Of a stretch of 7,544 bases of DNA, positions 6,490 to 7,544 are shown piece after piece. Location of the stretch: NCBI GenBank assembly GCA_016206405.1, contig JACQRQ010000252.1, positions 1 to 7,544 on the forward strand. The letters run 5' to 3'. The notes beneath the pieces were generated by a model. It did no database searches. It was not told where the DNA came from and worked only from the letters and a program-made list of their open reading frames with translations. The position numbers were made by a program, and so were the translations under genes. The first letter of the stretch is position 1. Each line of letters starts with the position of its first letter. The stretch comes from Elusimicrobiota bacterium (GTDB lineage: Bacteria; Elusimicrobiota; Elusimicrobia; O2-12-FULL-59-9).

Positions 6490-7544
6490 TTAGAGTTCCT
6501 TATAAATCGGATAAAAGTAGATGCCCATGAAGATGGGATTGTCGGTAAATCCGCGGACCCAGGTCCTCTGCACGGAGCTTCCGGCCGGGTGAATGGTGTA
6601 GATTTGCACCGCTTCCTCAAAGCCGAGAGTCTGGATGCGGCGGTAAAGCGCGGCGCGCGGGCCGGGACGGACCTCGACCACCGCCTTCTCGATGAGGCGG
6701 TCCATTTCGGGATTGTTGTAGCCCTGGGCGATGGCGTAGCGTCCCTGGCTATGGAAAAAGGGAAAGGCGAAGTTGTGGGCGTCGGGATAATCCGCCACCC
6801 AGCCGCGCGACCACATCGGCATTTTCCGCGCCTGGGTCTTGTCCAAAAAGGACGCCCATTCCACCCCGCGCAAATCGATTCTGAATTTGGGATTTAAGCT
6901 CTCCACGTTGCGCTTGAGAATCTGGCAGGCAACCTCGCGCAGTTCGCTGCCCACGTTGTAAGTCAGAGTGAATCGAAACCCTCTTTCCCACACGCGGCCG
7001 CCGTGGGCCTTCTTGAAAAAAAGCGCCGCCTTTTTCAAATCATGGCCGTAGGCCGCCTGCCCGGCGTCATAGCCGGGAATTCCGGGCGGAATGGGGCCTT
7101 TGGCCCGCACGGCGCGGCCGCGAAAAGCCTGCTCGATGAAGGCACGGTCATCAAAGGCATAGGCAAAGGCCTTTCTCAAAGAGGCGTCCTGAAAAAAGTC
7201 CGGCGGCACGCCGTCTCCGTCCAACTTGCCGCTGCCGATGTCGGGATTGGCCTCGGGATTTATGCGGAGGGTGAAAAAAAGAACGGGGTCGGTCTGCAGC
7301 CTCGGCAAATTATCCACCACGCGGACTCCCGGAATTCCCTCGACCTGCTGCAGCAGGGACCGCGACACGTCGATGATGTCGGCGTCCCCGGCCTGGAGCA
7401 TCAAACGGCTGGTCCCAAATTCGTTGGCCGACATGACCAATACCCGCTCCAGCTTCGCCGGCGCGCGCCAGTAATCGCCGTTGCGTTTTAAAAACACTTT
7501 GCGCGCCTGGCGGTCCCAGCGCTCCAGAGCGAAAGGGCCGGTGC
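6490..7544 (-). CDS. ABC-transporter solute-binding protein, family 5 (C-terminal part)
   Basis: The last ~350 residues of a peptide/nickel-type (SBP_bac_5, DppA/OppA-like) extracytoplasmic binding protein; the N-terminus and any signal peptide or lipobox lie beyond the right edge. The frame is open through 7544, and the first visible residues GTGPFALERWD, then LKRNGDYW, match the family's GTGPYxL...RNPDYW signature. Further family features follow in order: the DADIIDVS segment, SLRKAFAYAFDDRAFIEQAFRGRA with PIPPGIPGY, a YNVGSELRE..ACQILKRN segment, and the C-terminal WVADYPDAHNFAFPFF with GYNNPEMDRLI. It would capture oligopeptides or a similar solute for an ABC importer; the substrate cannot be read from sequence. 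No permease genes are visible downstream; 218 bp separate it from the HTH gene, which probably has its own promoter. Confidence 0.92.
   Translation of the reverse strand, partial: TGPFALERWDRQARKVFLKRNGDYWRAPAKLERVLVMSANEFGTSRLMLQAGDADIIDVSRSLLQQVEGIPGVRVVDNLPRLQTDPVLFFTLRINPEANPDIGSGKLDGDGVPPDFFQDASLRKAFAYAFDDRAFIEQAFRGRAVRAKGPIPPGIPGYDAGQAAYGHDLKKAALFFKKAHGGRVWERGFRFTLTYNVGSELREVACQILKRNVESLNPKFRIDLRGVEWASFLDKTQARKMPMWSRGWVADYPDAHNFAFPFFHSQGRYAIAQGYNNPEMDRLIEKAVVEVRPGPRAALYRRIQTLGFEEAVQIYTIHPAGSSVQRTWVRGFTDNPIFMGIYFYPIYKEL

Overview
This window reads as chromosomal DNA from a GC-rich bacterium. It carries two partial housekeeping-type genes at its ends (endonuclease III and a family-5 ABC-transporter binding protein), one complete metabolic gene, and a three-gene accessory operon between them. 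The sequence does not identify the phylum. Strong Shine-Dalgarno sites are rare: the SDR and nth starts lack one, while the small HTH gene has a clear one.

Layout. Positions 1-315 (minus) hold the N-terminal 105 residues of endonuclease III (nth), which runs off the left edge. Positions 316-655 hold no convincing protein gene. They carry an unusually dense run of at least eight GC-rich hairpins (339-567), followed by an AT-rich promoter-like segment with a perfect TATAAT inside a 15-bp palindrome (633-647). An SDR-family oxidoreductase (656-1399, plus) starts only a few bases past the expected transcription start. It converges, with a 27-bp gap, on the accessory operon.

The accessory operon is read right to left: a 63-residue excisionase/MerR-type helix-turn-helix protein (6271-6080), a 1320-residue protein (6074-2112), and an AbiEii/AbiGii-type nucleotidyltransferase (2122-1427). 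The large protein combines an Mrr/PD-(D/E)xK-like N-terminus, a STAND-like P-loop NTPase and a long helical C-terminus. Gene spacing is 5 nt and then an 11-nt overlap, so the three are almost certainly co-expressed. The nuclease-NTPase-helical-repeat layout resembles antiviral STAND (Avs) sensors, and AbiEii-type enzymes are toxins of abortive-infection and toxin-antitoxin systems. No AbiEi antitoxin gene is present. Instead, the last ~78 residues of the STAND protein look like the small stand-alone protein often found upstream of AbiEii-type enzymes. My inference is that this is an antiphage module in which a STAND sensor/nuclease is genetically and perhaps physically coupled to a nucleotidyltransferase toxin. 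This arrangement does not match any named system I know.

Upstream of the HTH gene lies an 8-bp inverted repeat with a third half-site nearby, a plausible operator for autoregulation. The window ends in the C-terminal ~350 residues of a peptide/nickel-type solute-binding protein (7544-6490, minus), which continues past the right edge.
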